From the NCBI RefSeq assembly GCF_950295315.1, contig NC_080175.1, positions 66,675,353 through 66,739,352 on the forward strand: a stretch of DNA of 64,000 bases, given 5' to 3'. The position numbers and the translations under genes were made by a program. This DNA comes from Erinaceus europaeus (Eukaryota > Chordata > Mammalia > Eulipotyphla > Erinaceidae). Shown here piece after piece: positions 55,220 through 64,000 of this stretch (its first letter is position 1; each line of letters starts with the position of its first letter). The notes beneath the pieces are model-generated. The model saw only the letters and a program-made list of their open reading frames with translations, was not told the origin of the DNA and ran no database searches.

Positions 55220-56333
55220 TATATATTTAAAGTTTTTATTTATAAAATGGAAAAACTGACAAAAACCATAGGATAAGAGGGGTACAACCCCACACAGATC
55301 CCACCACCAGAAGTCTGTATCCCACCCCCTCCCCTTTCCTATTCTTTATTCTTCTGGGAGCATGGACCCAACGTCCTTGTGGGATGCAGAAGGTGGAAGG
55401 TCTGGCTTCTGTAATTGCTTCCCCGCTGAACGTGGGTGTTGGCAGGTCGATCCATACTGTTAGAATTCAATCTAATTACTAATCTGAAGTCTAAAGTGCT
55501 TAGGTGGAAGGAACATATACACAGAGCCATGGTCTATGCAACAAAAAGTTTGAGACATTCGATCAATTTTTCCCCTCTTATAAACTGAATAGTAATTTGT
55601 GAGACTATAAGTTAATAGAAGTGTATATTAACACCATTCCCACCACCAAAAGTCTGTGTCCCATCCCCCCTACAACCCCTATAGTGAAGCTGAACATCTG
55701 CCCTCATCTCCCACCCAGAGATTTTTACTTTGGTGCCCTGCTCCTCCCAGCTTTATAAACAAGAACTTTTCTGTTCTACTTTCTCAATGTTTGTTGATGA
55801 GTGGGATCATCCCATATTTGTTTTTATCTTTCTCACTTAGCTCACTGAACATAACTCCTTCTAGCTCCATCCAAGATGGGTCAGAGAAAGTGGGTTCATT
55901 GTTCCTCATAGCTTCATAGTATCCCATTGAGTATATATAACACAGCTTTCTCATCCACTTATCTGTTGTTGGGCACCTGTGTTGCTTCCAGGTTTTAGCT
56001 ATTACAAATTGTGCTGCTATGAACATAGGTGTACACATATCTTTTTGGTTGGGCATTATGGAGTCCTTGGAATATATCCCTAGGAGAGGAATTATTGGGT
56101 CATATGGTAGGTCCATGTCTAGCCTTGTAAGAGTTCTTCAAACTGCTCACCACAGAGGTTGGACCAATTTATATTCCCACCAGCAGTGCAGAAGGGTTTG
56201 TCCCTTTGTCCCCACAGCCTCTCCAGCATTTGTTGCTGCTGTCCTTTTTGATGTATGCCATTCTCACAGGAGCGAGGTGGTATCTCAATGTTGTCTTTAT
56301 TTGCATTTCTCTGACAGTCTGACCTGGAGCAAT
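55220..56333 (-). mobile_element. LINE-1: ORF2 end joined to the long 3'UTR
   Basis: Reads on the minus strand from ORF2 C-terminal codons (from about 56333) through the stop at 55784-55786 and an intermediate 3'UTR (55460-55780) to the standard 3' end and A-rich tail near 55220. It is the copy that shows the repeated '3'UTR' family is the tail of an ORF2-encoding LINE-1. Confidence 0.85.
55784..56333 (-). pseudogene. LINE-1 ORF2 C-terminal remnant with native stop
   Basis: An open frame of 110 codons (55784-56116) begins at YDPIIPLLGIYSKDSIMPNQ and runs through MFIAAQFVIAKTWKQHRCPT, CYIYSMGYYEAMRNNEPTFS and LSEKDKNKYGMIPLINKH to the stop. Upstream ORF2 sequence is frameshifted. It is unlikely to be expressed. 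Confidence 0.88.
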
Positions 56334-56833
56334 TTAGTCATGGGCCCTTTGGAATATAACTAAAACAGGCCTACTCGCTATCTATAAAATGAAGACCCTC
56401 CCAACTCTTCATCTGAATATTCCAGCCTTTAGGTTCATGATTAGTCAACATCTTGTTTGGCTTTATATGTTAACTCTCTTTCAGTCATCAGGTTCCAGGT
56501 GCTATCATGATGCCAACCAGACTTCCCTGTAAAGACAACCCCACCAATGTGTCCTGGAGCCCCGCTTCCCCAGAGCCCTGTCTCACTAGGGAAAGAGAAA
56601 GACAGGCTGGGAGTATGGATTGACCTGTCAATGCCCATGTTAAGCGGGGAAGCAACTATAGAAGCCAGACCTTCTACCCTCTGCATTCCATAGTGACCCT
56701 GGGTCCATATTCCCAGAGGGATAAAGAATAGGAAAGCTATCAAGGGAGGGGATGGGATACAGAGTTCTGGTGGTGGGAGTTGTGTGGAGTTGTACCCCTC
56801 TTATCCTATGGTTTTGTCAATGTTTCCTTTTTA

Positions 56834-56877
<44 letters not shown>
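56334..56877 (+). mobile_element. LINE-1 3'UTR copy with (AAAT)n tail
   Basis: Starts TAGTCATGGGCCCTTTGG, runs through the standard 3' end and ends in about nine AAAT units (56841-56875). It abuts the minus-strand LINE-1. Confidence 0.87.
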
Positions 56878-56880
<3 letters not shown>

Positions 56881-57548
56881 AAAAGCCTACCAGTCTTACT
56901 TTGGTAAGACTTTCCGTCTTATGCTCTTCATGTCTGTGTCTGCACTGGTGCCTACCCCATCTCCATATGGAACTTTACATTGTCAACAACCTTCCCCACA
57001 AGAAGGGACTATTAACAAACATACTGTTACTGATACTTTTTTTTTTTTGGAATAAAAAAAGCCTGTTAGACTTTGCCTTTGAGAGGAAGACAAGTGAGCA
57101 GAAAGACTTGAGCATGATTGGGTAAAATAGGTCTCCTTTTCTTTTCTTTTTTTTTTTTTTTTCTGGAATAAACAATGGTACCGCTCTCTGGAGTCCCAAG
57201 GGAAATCCACACAAAGCCCATGACAAGCTCAGGAGTGGGAGAATCTTTGAGCCAGGGACAGTGTGTTGCAAAAGCTTTTTCAGCATTTTGAAAGGCTATT
57301 GTCACGAAACAAAACAGAAGGCTGCATTCCAGGACACTTTTTGGAGTGAGTGATATTTTAGAATAGGCAAAAAACAAACAAACAGAAAAACTCTTGTCAA
57401 GGAATCCAAATTGGACATTGCTCTCTGCAGTGGGCTGGGCTGACCATTTCACCTTAGTGTTCTATTTTCAGCATTTAACTCGATTGCAACTAAATTACAA
57501 CCCAGCTCAGGACTTTTTAAAAAGGGGTCCACCTAACACTGTCTAAGG

Positions 57549-57720
57549 GTAGGGGCAGGAGACAGCTCAGTGGCTAGAGCATACACCTTGGCATGTGTGA
57601 GGCCCTGAGATCAGAGTCCAGGCATCACTGGGGAGCACCAGGGATAGGGATGACACCAGGGAAGGGCCCCATGGATGGTGGGTGGTTCTTTGGTGAGTGT
57701 CCCTCTCTGAGGATATAGAA
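57549..57720 (+). mobile_element. type 3 SINE variant
   Basis: GGAGACAGCTCAGTGGCTAGAG head and GGCCCTGAGATCAGAGTCC box region. Confidence 0.65.
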
Positions 57721-57736
57721 TTAAGAAAAATCCAGG

Positions 57737-57810
57737 CAGGCAGGCTGTTCAGTGATGTTATGTGTGTGCAAGGACCTTGCTTTAGTCCCTAGGGCTGTAT
57801 AAAACAAAGC
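57737..57810 (+). mobile_element. SINE head fragment
   Basis: GGCAGGCTGTTCAGTGATG with GTGCAAGGACCTTGCTTTAG. Confidence 0.5.
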
Positions 57811-57888
57811 AAGATAAAAATATTCCCAAAGTAAAACTATGTTACGGATGTATGACATTGGTTTCACTTTGCACTATTAAGAAGCAGA

Positions 57889-57995
57889 GATACAGAACCT
57901 AGACATGTGAGGTTCCCCAGTACTACCCCCAGCACTGCTGTATGTCTGAGCTGAGCCATTCTCTGGTCAGTCTCTCTTTCATAAAAATAGATAAA
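57889..57995 (+). mobile_element. type 3 SINE fragment
   Basis: GACATGTGAGGTTCCCCAG, GCACTGCTGTATGTCTGAGC and a short CT-rich end. Confidence 0.6.
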
Positions 57996-58041
57996 ATCCT
58001 AACAAAACAACTAAACAAACAAAAAACAAACAACAACAAAA

Positions 58042-58232
58042 ACAGGCAGGCAAGATAGCCCACTCAGTGAGCTGCTTTACCATGTGTACAACCCAGGTTT
58101 GAGCTTGGTTCTCACTACACTAAAGGAACCTTGGGTACTATGGTACCTTTTTCTCTCTGTCTCTGCCTCTCCATCTGAAAAGGTCAGTCTGAATGGGGGA
58201 AGCCCCAGTGAGAACAATAAATCATTAAATTT
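58042..58232 (+). mobile_element. type 3 SINE variant
   Basis: GGCAAGATAGCCCACTCAGTG head and CAACCCAGGTTTGAGCTTGG box. GAAAAGGTCAGTCTGAATGG follows the CT body. Confidence 0.68.
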
Positions 58233-58244
58233 AAATTGTCCAAT

Positions 58245-58440
58245 GTGAGGCACTGGGTTTGAACCTCTGGTCACCTCAGGGAACATGTGCTGGAGGGAAG
58301 TTTCACAGAGAGTGGAGAGGTGTTGTGGTCTCTCTCATTCCCTCTCTCTGTCTCTGACCTTCTGTCAAAAATAAAATATAAAATAAAATAACCGCTGGGA
58401 ATGGTAGAGCTGTGCAGGCATCAAGCCTATCATAAATAAA
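58245..58440 (+). mobile_element. SINE copy lacking the head start
   Basis: GGGTTTGAACCTCTGGTCACC box, CT body, then the distal module CCGCTGGGAATGGTAGAGC and a CATAAATAAATAG end. Confidence 0.7.
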
Positions 58441-58514
58441 TAGGTATAAAGGAATTTTCTGCTCTTAATATGGAAGTGGACCAAATTCATTCATTAAGGA
58501 AAATGTCTTTTTCT

Positions 58515-58850
58515 TATTAATTAATTAATTGATTGATTGATTAATTTTCCTAATCGCTGCCAGGGTTATCATTGGAGCCTGCATGTTGAATCTACCACTC
58601 CTGACAGACATTTATATTTCCCCTCTTTTTTTCTTTTCTTATTCCTTCCTTCTTTCTTTCCTTTCCATCCTTTCTTCCCTCCTTCCTTCTTTCCTTGACA
58701 GAGACAGAGAGGAATCAAGAGAGAAGGGGGAGATGGAAAGGGAGAGAGAAGGAGACACACCTGCAGCCCTGCTTCACAACTCGTGAAACTTCCCCCTGTA
58801 GGTGGGGGCTGGGGGTTAAAACCTGGGCCCTTGCACATGTTATTCTGCCA
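58515..58850 (-). mobile_element. type 2 SINE, expanded CT tract
   Basis: Tail module CAGGGTTATCATTGGAGCC, a (TTCC)n-rich stretch (58620-58695), GACAGAGACAGAGAGGAATC body and a degenerate box AAAACCTGGGCCCTTG. Confidence 0.8.
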
Positions 58851-59080
58851 GGGCCTACCCGCACCCCCCCAACCTGACTGCCCCCTCCACCATTTCTGAT
58901 GTGTGCAGAGCAGAGCCTGGAAGACTCAGTTGTGGCTGGGTATGTGAACTCCCCTCATTCATCTTGTGCCTCTCTGCAGAGGTGGTTAGTGCCTAGCCAA
59001 AGGGACAAGGCTGGTGGCCCCACTACCACAGAGGGATGGAGGTGGGGTGGACAGGAAGCCCCGGTGACAGTGGACCTCAC

Positions 59081-59320
59081 CTTTGGTGGGATGTCTTCCT
59101 CCTGCCGCAACCAGGAGCTCCGGTCAAACTTGTCGATGCGGGTGGGGAGAGGGGGGGTTTCCGAGGTGGGGTCCGAGTTCTGACGAGGCATCTCCACGCG
59201 GTGGGAGGGGACGCCCAGCGCCTCCTGGAAGCCTGCCAGGCCCTTGCTGGGCTGTTCATGCACCGACTGCGAGGCTGTCAGCGCTGGGCCCTGGGACTTG
59301 ACGGAGACCAGGTGTGGGAG
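59081..59320 (-). CDS. TNIK: TNIK linker exon (residues about 592-671)
   Basis: Eighty codons in phase 0/0: LPHLVSVKSQGPALTASQSV, HEQPSKGLAGFQEALGVPSH, RVEMPRQNSDPTSETPPLPT, then RIDKFDRSSWLRQEEDIPPK. The acceptor is TGCCTCAG and the donor GTGAGG. The DRSSWLRQEEDIPPK end and the PPLPTR proline motif are TNIK/MINK1-type linker features (the Nck-interacting region is proline-rich, established). It is the longest exon in the window and moderately GC-rich. Confidence 0.96.
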
Positions 59321-59466
59321 CTGAGGCAGAAAAGGCACAGGGTTAAGGGTGCAGACTGGCCACCCCAAACCAGGGACGGATAGTCAGGCACAAGGCTGGG
59401 CCACAGGGCCCTCCCAGGTTGCTCTTGGCTTTGTTAAAGATTTACTGGTTGTTAATAAGAAAGTCG

Positions 59467-59470
<4 letters not shown>

Positions 59471-59507
<37 letters not shown>

Positions 59508-59615
59508 GGAGAAGGAGAGGGAGAGAGAAAGAGAACAGAGAGATATGGAGAGAAAGAGAAAGAGGAGAGAGAGAGAACACACATGCACAGAGAGAACACA
59601 CACACACACACACAG
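59471..59615. repeat. (GA)n-rich tract with a short (CA)n
   Basis: Eighteen GA units, then mixed GGAGA/AAGA purines, then (CA)10 at 59593-59612. Confidence 0.9.
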
Positions 59616-59619
59616 AGCG

Positions 59620-59755
59620 AGAGAACAGAGAAAGAGGGAAACCAGAGCACTGCTCAGTATTGGCTTAAGCTGGTGCTGAAACATGGACCAGGGACCTTGG
59701 GGCCTCAGGCATGCTAACACTGAGCTCTAACAAGCTAAACTATTTTCTCCAACCT
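59620..59755 (-). mobile_element. possible type 3 SINE head
   Basis: CTTGGGGCCTCAGGCATGC and CTCTAACAAGCTAAACTATT resemble a reverse type 3 head next to the GA-rich body. Confidence 0.45.
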
Positions 59756-59785
59756 TCAGGATACTCTTAAAATCTCTTCAAATTC

Positions 59786-60061
59786 AGGTATGGGTAGTAG
59801 CGCAGCAGGTAAAGTGCATGAGGCGCAAAGCGCAAGGATGGGCGTAAGGATCCTGGTTCAAGGCCCTGGCTCCCCACCTGCAGGGGAGTCACTTCATAGG
59901 CGGTGAGGCAGGTCTGCAGGTGTCTATCTTTCTCTCTTCCTCTCTGTCTTCCCCTCCTCTCTCCATTTCTCTCTGTCCTATCTAACAATGACGAAAACAA
60001 TAATAACTACAACAATAAAACAAGGGCAAAAAAAGGGAATAAATAAATAAATATTTAAAAA
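59786..60061 (+). mobile_element. type 1 SINE with TSD
   Basis: Head GTATGGGTAGTAGCGCAGC, full body and GGAATAAATAAATAAAT end. Flanked by 17-bp repeats AAAATCTCTTCAAATTC / ...AAGTTC (one mismatch; 59769-59785 and 60062-60078). Confidence 0.93.
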
Positions 60062-60635
60062 AAAATCTCTTCAAGTTCCTCCATTTACATAAGTGCATGG
60101 GAAGTCCTGGCAGAAACATGAAGAAGGCTGAGAGGTTAGTGAGACTGTGCGGCCTGGGAGGAGGCACAGAAACTGAAGCCGTGGGCTCTAAAGCTTGAAT
60201 CCTGAGTCAATGCCAGCACTGCCTGTGTCAGAGGGTTGCTCTGATTCTCTCATTGCTATCATTAATAACTCTAAACATAAGTCTTATAAGGAAACTCAGG
60301 GAGATCAGTGTGGCAGTTACCACAAATAGGGCTTTAAGTGCACATTTACTGACCAGCAGGCCAACAGGTACACAAGCACTTTTTTCCCTTATATTTCAAA
60401 ATCTGTCCCTGGCCACTGCTCACCTTAAACTTCATGAGGGCTGGCTCTGTCCCCTTGCCCTCAGAGAATCCCTGTTCTGCCTAGCTCAGCTTCAGAGGAG
60501 CCATTCTTACTATGAATTCTACATCATGGCTCCTGATTTGATGGGCCCCAGGCCCAAGCCAGGATTCATTGTGCTTCTTTGTGGCAGGCATATCTGCATA
60601 CCTAGTGACAGGCCCCCGGAACACAGAGACTGTAC

Positions 60636-60800
60636 CTGGGCATCCACTGGCCGGAGCATGGGGGGTGTGCGAGCAGGCTGCACCCCACTGATGCTGAAGG
60701 ACTCCGACCTGGGGGGCAGATTGGGATCAGATATCCTGTTGGCAACCTTATGGGGCATGGCAGGGGAGCTCTGTCGGTTGAGCCTCGATCGCTCTTCAAC
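60636..60800 (-). CDS. TNIK: TNIK alternative 55-codon exon (residues 537-591)
   Basis: Exactly 55 codons in phase 0/0: VEERSRLNRQSSPAMPHKVA, NRISDPNLPPRSESFSISGV, then QPARTPPMLRPVDAQ. The acceptor is CTTCCAG and the donor GTACAG (C at +4, weaker). The length and position equal the 55-residue optional module known from human TNIK isoforms (recalled). It contains RQSSP and RSESFS, good basophilic-kinase or 14-3-3-like sites (inference). Because 165 is divisible by 3, skipping keeps the frame. Confidence 0.96.
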
Positions 60801-61281
60801 CTGGAAGCAGAAAAATAAATAAAAAACCCAAATGGGCTCAGTGGATCTGAGCTGGTTCACTCCCTGATGAAGGTTTCTGTGGTCACCTTCACACCTGCTT
60901 TGGTGTCTCTGATCAGAGCATTTTAGGAAGACACGTCTGCCCTGTCTCAGGGATCACTTATGTTCACTTTGTGTGAGGGATCTGCCATGTCTGCCCTGTG
61001 TCAGGGGTTTGTGGAAGCAAACCCCTTTCTGCCGGAGCAGACATGAGCCAGGAAGACACACAGCACTAAGCCGTCACCCTCTACTTACTCCATGTCTCTC
61101 AATTCTTCAGTTTCCAGTTAGGAATTAGGGACCTGCTAAGGGGTGCCTCTTGCATGCATGAGGGTTTGATCTTGAGGACTATGATACCACAGGGCCAGAG
61201 AGAAAGGCAGAGGAAAGCTGCAGTTCAGATTGCTTTTTATTGGGGGTGGGAGTGGGAATGAGGATAGAAAGTTGCTTTGAG

Positions 61282-61534
61282 GGAGTCGGGCGGTAGCACA
61301 GCGGATTAAGCACAGGTGGCTCAAAGCGCAAGGACGGGCGTAAGGATGCCGGTACGAGCCCCCGGCTCCCCACCTGCAGGGGAGTCGCGTCACAGGCGGT
61401 GAAGCAGGTCTGCAGGTGTCTTTCTCTCCCCGTCCCATCTTCCCCTCCTCTCTCCATTTCTCTCTGTCCTATCCAATACCGACAACAACAAGGAAAACAA
61501 AAGGGAATAGATAAATAAATAGTAAAAAAAAAAA
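61282..61534 (+). mobile_element. type 1 SINE with TSD
   Basis: GGAGTCGGGCGGTAGCAC head and poly-A tail between perfect 14-bp repeats AAAGTTGCTTTGAG (61268-61281 and 61535-61548). Confidence 0.95.
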
Positions 61535-61720
61535 AAAGTTGCTTTGAGTTGAATCCTAGAAGGAGGGGGAGAGGGTGGCCAGTTGGGGCAGGCTGGTGAG
61601 AGGGTGAAGCTGAGTACACTAGTCCCACCCCCATCTCTGCTGTCTTCCTGGTGGGCAAGTGGGTGTTTGGGGAGGCTTGTCTAATTAGCTTGGTCCCAAT
61701 CTCTCTCTCTCTCTCTCTCT

Positions 61721-62044
61721 TTTTTGCCTACAGGGTTATCACTGGGGCTTGGTGCCTACACTGTGAATCCACTGGTCCTGGAGAATGTTTTTTTTTTTCC
61801 CTTTGTTGCCCTTGTTGTTTATCATTGTTTTTATAATTACTGTTACTGTTAGATAAGACAGAAAGAAATCATGAGTGGAGAAGACAGAGGGGGAGAGGAA
61901 GATACACACCCGCAGACCTGCTTCACTGCTTGTGAAGCAACCCCCTTGCAGGTGGGGAGCTGGGGGCTCGAACCAGGATCCTTAAGCCAGTCCTTGCGCT
62001 TTGCACCATGTGCGCTTAACCCACTACACTACTGCCCAGCTCCC
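61721..62044 (-). mobile_element. type 1 SINE, full length
   Basis: GCCTACAGGGTTATCACTGG tail module through GGGCTCGAACCAGGATCC box to an ACTACTGCCCAGCTCCC head end. A (TC)n run precedes it. Confidence 0.92.
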
Positions 62045-62055
62045 AATATTTTTCT

Positions 62056-62200
62056 CTTTTTAAAAATGTATCTTTTTATTTTATTGGATATAGACAGAAA
62101 GAAATGAAAAGAAAGGAGAGATAGAGAGGGAAAGAGAAAGACATCTACATTTCCGCTTTACCATTCATGAAGCTTCCCCCTGTAGGTGGGATAAACCTGG
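62056..62200 (-). mobile_element. SINE body fragment
   Basis: TTATTGGATATAGACAGAAAG to CATGAAGCTTCCCCCTGTAGG. The head is missing. Confidence 0.72.
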
Positions 62201-62244
62201 CCTTATACCCATTCATTTTCTTTATCAGTACCATTTTCTTTTCC

Positions 62245-62313
62245 AGTTTCAGGAATTATGCAGGCAGTGAGCCCCAGAGAGAGCTCTGGTGACAAAAAAG
62301 AAAGAAAAAAAGA
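62245..62313 (+). mobile_element. SINE distal-module fragment
   Basis: ATTATGCAGGCAGTGAGCCC and GAGCTCTGGTGACAAAAAAG: only the 3' tail of a plus-strand SINE. Confidence 0.55.
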
Positions 62314-62728
62314 TTACATGTGTAGGTATACTTCTCTAGCTAAACCCCCAACACTCAGAGCACTGCTGCCTGAGCCCAGTAACCCAAGAGTTTCAAACAT
62401 GTCTTTAGATAAACACGTGGCTTTGCAAATCACAGCCAGGTGCTAGTGGACCTCAGAAGCCAAATACATTCCAAGGGAGAACATTTGCCATCATTCTAAT
62501 TCTGAGAACCAGCCTCAATTTCAAACACATACAGACAGCACATTACAAAACAACAGACTGAAAGTCTGCTCCAAGGACTCCACCTTAACCAGAGAAACCA
62601 TTTATGAGGTCAAGATGTGTTTTGAAAATTGCCAATAACAAGGTTCCAGCAAAAGAAACATCGTTGCTTCTCACAGAAACATGGCTTGCACAGACCCTGA
62701 AGCTGCTATTAGTTATTAATAGGAGTGG

Positions 62729-63265
62729 CTGGGGCTGTGATAGGGTGTGGATACACCCAATGAAGTACAAATCAAGAGGCCCTGGGTTCAAGCCCCTGGT
62801 CCCCACCTATAGAGGAGAAGCTTCATGAGTAGTGGAAAAATGCTGCTGGTGTCTCGCTTTTCTGTCTCTTTCATTTTTTTCTTTCTTGCTTTTTTATTTT
62901 TATTTTTTTTGCCTCCACGGTTATTGCTGGGGTGTGGTGTCTGCACTACAAATCCACTGCTGCAGGTGGCCATTTTTTTCCCATTGTTGTTGCTGTTGTT
63001 GTTAGATAGGACAGAGATAAATTGAGAGAGGAGGGGAAGAGAGAGAGGGGGAGAGAAAGAGATACCTGCAGACCTGCCTCACTACTTGTGAAGTGACCCC
63101 CTGCAGGTGGGAAGCTGGGGCTCAAACAGGATCCTTGCACCAGTCTTTGTGCTTCGCACTGTGTGCACTTAACCCGGTGTGCTACCGCTCAGCTCCTCTC
63201 TCTCCCTTTCTTACATTCTCTTATTCTCTATTTCTCTCTGTCTCTATCAGAAAAAGGGAAATACT
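62729..63265 (+). mobile_element. type 2 SINE interrupted by a type 1 SINE
   Basis: Head and start of body at 62729-62885 (GGGTTCAAGCCCCTGGTCC box). The body resumes at 63198-63265 with a CT-rich run. Confidence 0.8.
62893..63197 (-). mobile_element. type 1 SINE nested in a type 2 SINE
   Basis: GCCTCCACGGTTATTGCTGG tail, (GTT)n linker, GATAGGACAGAGATAAATTG body and GCTACCGCTCAGCTCC head end. The flanking CTTTCTTGC / CTTTCTTAC is a probable TSD. Confidence 0.9.
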
Positions 63266-63533
63266 GGGGGTCAGGCGGTAGCACACTGGGTTAAGTGCAC
63301 ACTGTGGAAAGCACAAGGACCAGTGCAGAGATCCCAGTTCGAGCCCCCGGCTCCCCACCACCTGCAGGGGGGTAGGTATTTCTCCCTCCTCTCTTGGTTT
63401 CTCTCTGTCCTACCCAACAATATCCAGCAACAACAATAGCAACAATAACAGTGGGAAAAAGGATGGTCGCCAGGAGTGGTGGATTCGTAGTGCAGGCACC
63501 AGGTCCCTTTGATAATCCTGGAGACAAAAAAAA
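63266..63533 (+). mobile_element. type 1 SINE, full length
   Basis: GGGGTCAGGCGGTAGCACAC head, GAGCCCCCGGCTCCCCAC middle, and distal module GGTCGCCAGGAGTGGTGG to ATAATCCTGGAGAC, then A-rich. Confidence 0.92.
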
Positions 63534-63997
63534 GAAAGGGGAAAAAAATGGCCAGTGAGAACTGTGTAATTGTCATATCGGCACTGGACCCTAAAGAAAA
63601 CCCTGGAGGCAGAGAGAGAGAGAATGAAGAGAGAAAAGAATTGAACAGGACAGAAGGTGAGCTGCAGTTGGCGGGGTCGGTAAGTTGTGTGTAATTATTA
63701 TCAGGGTGCTGCACTTAGTCAAGGGCTTATGCTTCCTATCACTTAGTTGACACTGAAATGGATTCTATCACTGGTGCCTTCCAGCCCACACCATTCCAAG
63801 ACATAGGATGTCGTCTGTTTGTTATCCTTGGTAAATGATGTCAGGATGGTTCAGTGTGGTGAGTTTGGCTCCAGGGAAGGCCAACAACCATGTGCTTTTA
63901 TCGGCGCACCAATTGCTGCCCCCCACCGTCCAAGCCTGGCGCCTCTGCTCATTCCATTGCTGCTTGCTCCACTTCCTCCGTAGCTCGCCCTGCTCAC

Positions 63998-64000
63998 CTC
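63998..64000 (-). CDS. TNIK: last codon of the next upstream TNIK exon, cut by the window edge
   Basis: The final bases read GAG|GTGAGCAGGG on the minus strand: a Glu codon followed by a strong 5' splice site. Human TNIK has Lys-Glu just before VEERSRLNRQ, and exon 60636-60800 enters in phase 0, so a phase-0 donor with GAG at this place fits. Only three bases are visible, so this is an inference from phase, motif and the absence of any other candidate between 60801 and 63997. Confidence 0.55.

Larger units (their letters stand above)
53976..59080 (-). other. TNIK intron, 5.1 kb
   Basis: Contains two adjoining LINE-1 3' ends in opposite orientation (55220-56877) and a run of five SINE fragments at 57.5-58.4 kb. 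53976-55200 and 56900-57540 hold only short simple repeats. Confidence 0.7.
60801..63997 (-). other. TNIK intron reaching the window edge
   Basis: A 3.2-kb intron bounded by the 55-codon exon and the inferred donor at 63996-63997. About half is SINE sequence. 60860-61260, 62320-62725 and 63540-63990 are unique, with no exon-like conserved peptide found on either strand. Confidence 0.6.
1962..64000 (-). other. TNIK: TNIK gene, 3' half (18 exons, introns, 3'UTR)
   Basis: TNIK is a cytoplasmic/nuclear Ser/Thr kinase of the germinal-centre-kinase IV group. It acts in JNK/actin regulation and as a TCF4/beta-catenin cofactor in Wnt signalling (established knowledge). The window holds the minus-strand region from the disordered linker to the C-terminus. 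Eighteen exons join in phase into 825 codons plus a stop. TNIK is chosen over its paralogues MAP4K4 and MINK1 because of the RSRLNRQSSPAMPHK linker, the SYKKAIDE microexon, the [13 protein letters not shown] segment and the NRNSMMNW C-terminus. The kinase domain and promoter lie beyond 64000. The lower limit depends on which poly(A) signal is used. Confidence 0.95.

Noticed and set aside
55220..56877. Twin-priming inversion joining the two LINE-1 pieces
   Set aside because: Each piece has its own complete 3' end with an A-rich tail, so the same RNA region would be used twice. Two separate insertions fit better.
58955..59383. Long overlapping ORFs on both strands
   Set aside because: Only the minus-strand frame within 59081-59320 belongs to TNIK. 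The rest are antisense or read-through into introns.
60253..60822. 189-codon open frame on the plus strand
   Set aside because: It is antisense to the 55-codon TNIK exon and has no recognisable domain. An artefact of exon composition.

Overview
This is mammalian nuclear DNA carrying the 3' half of one protein-coding gene, TNIK (TRAF2- and NCK-interacting kinase, a germinal-centre-kinase/STE20-family kinase). The gene lies entirely on the minus strand. The repeat content points to a hedgehog (Erinaceidae, probably Erinaceus): tRNA-derived SINEs with the head GTCGGGCGGTAGC...GGTTAAGC and a pyrimidine-rich body are everywhere, next to a lineage-specific LINE-1 with a long 3'UTR. The species call is recognition from memory, not a search result. 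Nothing here is prokaryotic: no operons, CRISPR arrays, RNA genes or complete second gene were found.

Coding content: 18 exons can be placed base by base. Every intron has GT..AG ends, every phase joins, and the spliced frame stays open. Together they give 825 codons plus a stop, about 824 expected from human residue 537 to the C-terminus (human numbering recalled). In gene order (high to low coordinates): the alternative 55-codon exon (60636-60800); four exons of the disordered, Ser/Pro-rich linker (59081-59320, 53869-53975, 48353-48516, 44879-44976); a 24-nt microexon (43480-43503); an acidic/serine exon (36681-36865); three further linker exons (22568-22700, 21803-21967, 17228-17339); and eight exons running into and through the citron-homology (CNH) domain to the stop codon at 4426-4428. 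The last three bases of the window look like the end of the next upstream exon. The kinase domain lies outside the window. The 3'UTR runs down from 4425, with one well-formed poly(A) signal at 1981-1986 and other candidates.

Non-coding content: introns make up most of the window and are packed with about 65 SINE copies or fragments. I use three labels. Type 1 is the young form with the GTCGGGCGGTAGC head. Type 2 is related, with the head GGTGGTGCACCTGGTTGAG. Type 3 is a set of older short forms with heads such as GCATAATG...CTCTGAGGTCC. There are also about 15 LINE-1 3' ends, one 412-bp solo LTR of an endogenous retrovirus, one MIR, a possible L2, and many microsatellites. The longest intron (22701-36680, 14 kb) is a layered graveyard of nested insertions, several with readable target-site duplications (TSDs). 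A block at about 38.1-41.05 kb is AT-rich and free of recognisable repeats.

The most interesting structure is not a new gene. It is exon-flanking architecture: complementary UG and CA repeats on either side of the acidic exon, inverted SINEs on either side of the 24-nt microexon, and two LINE-1 insertions with clear twin-priming inversions plus a third that may have one. I found no evidence for a previously undescribed biological system.
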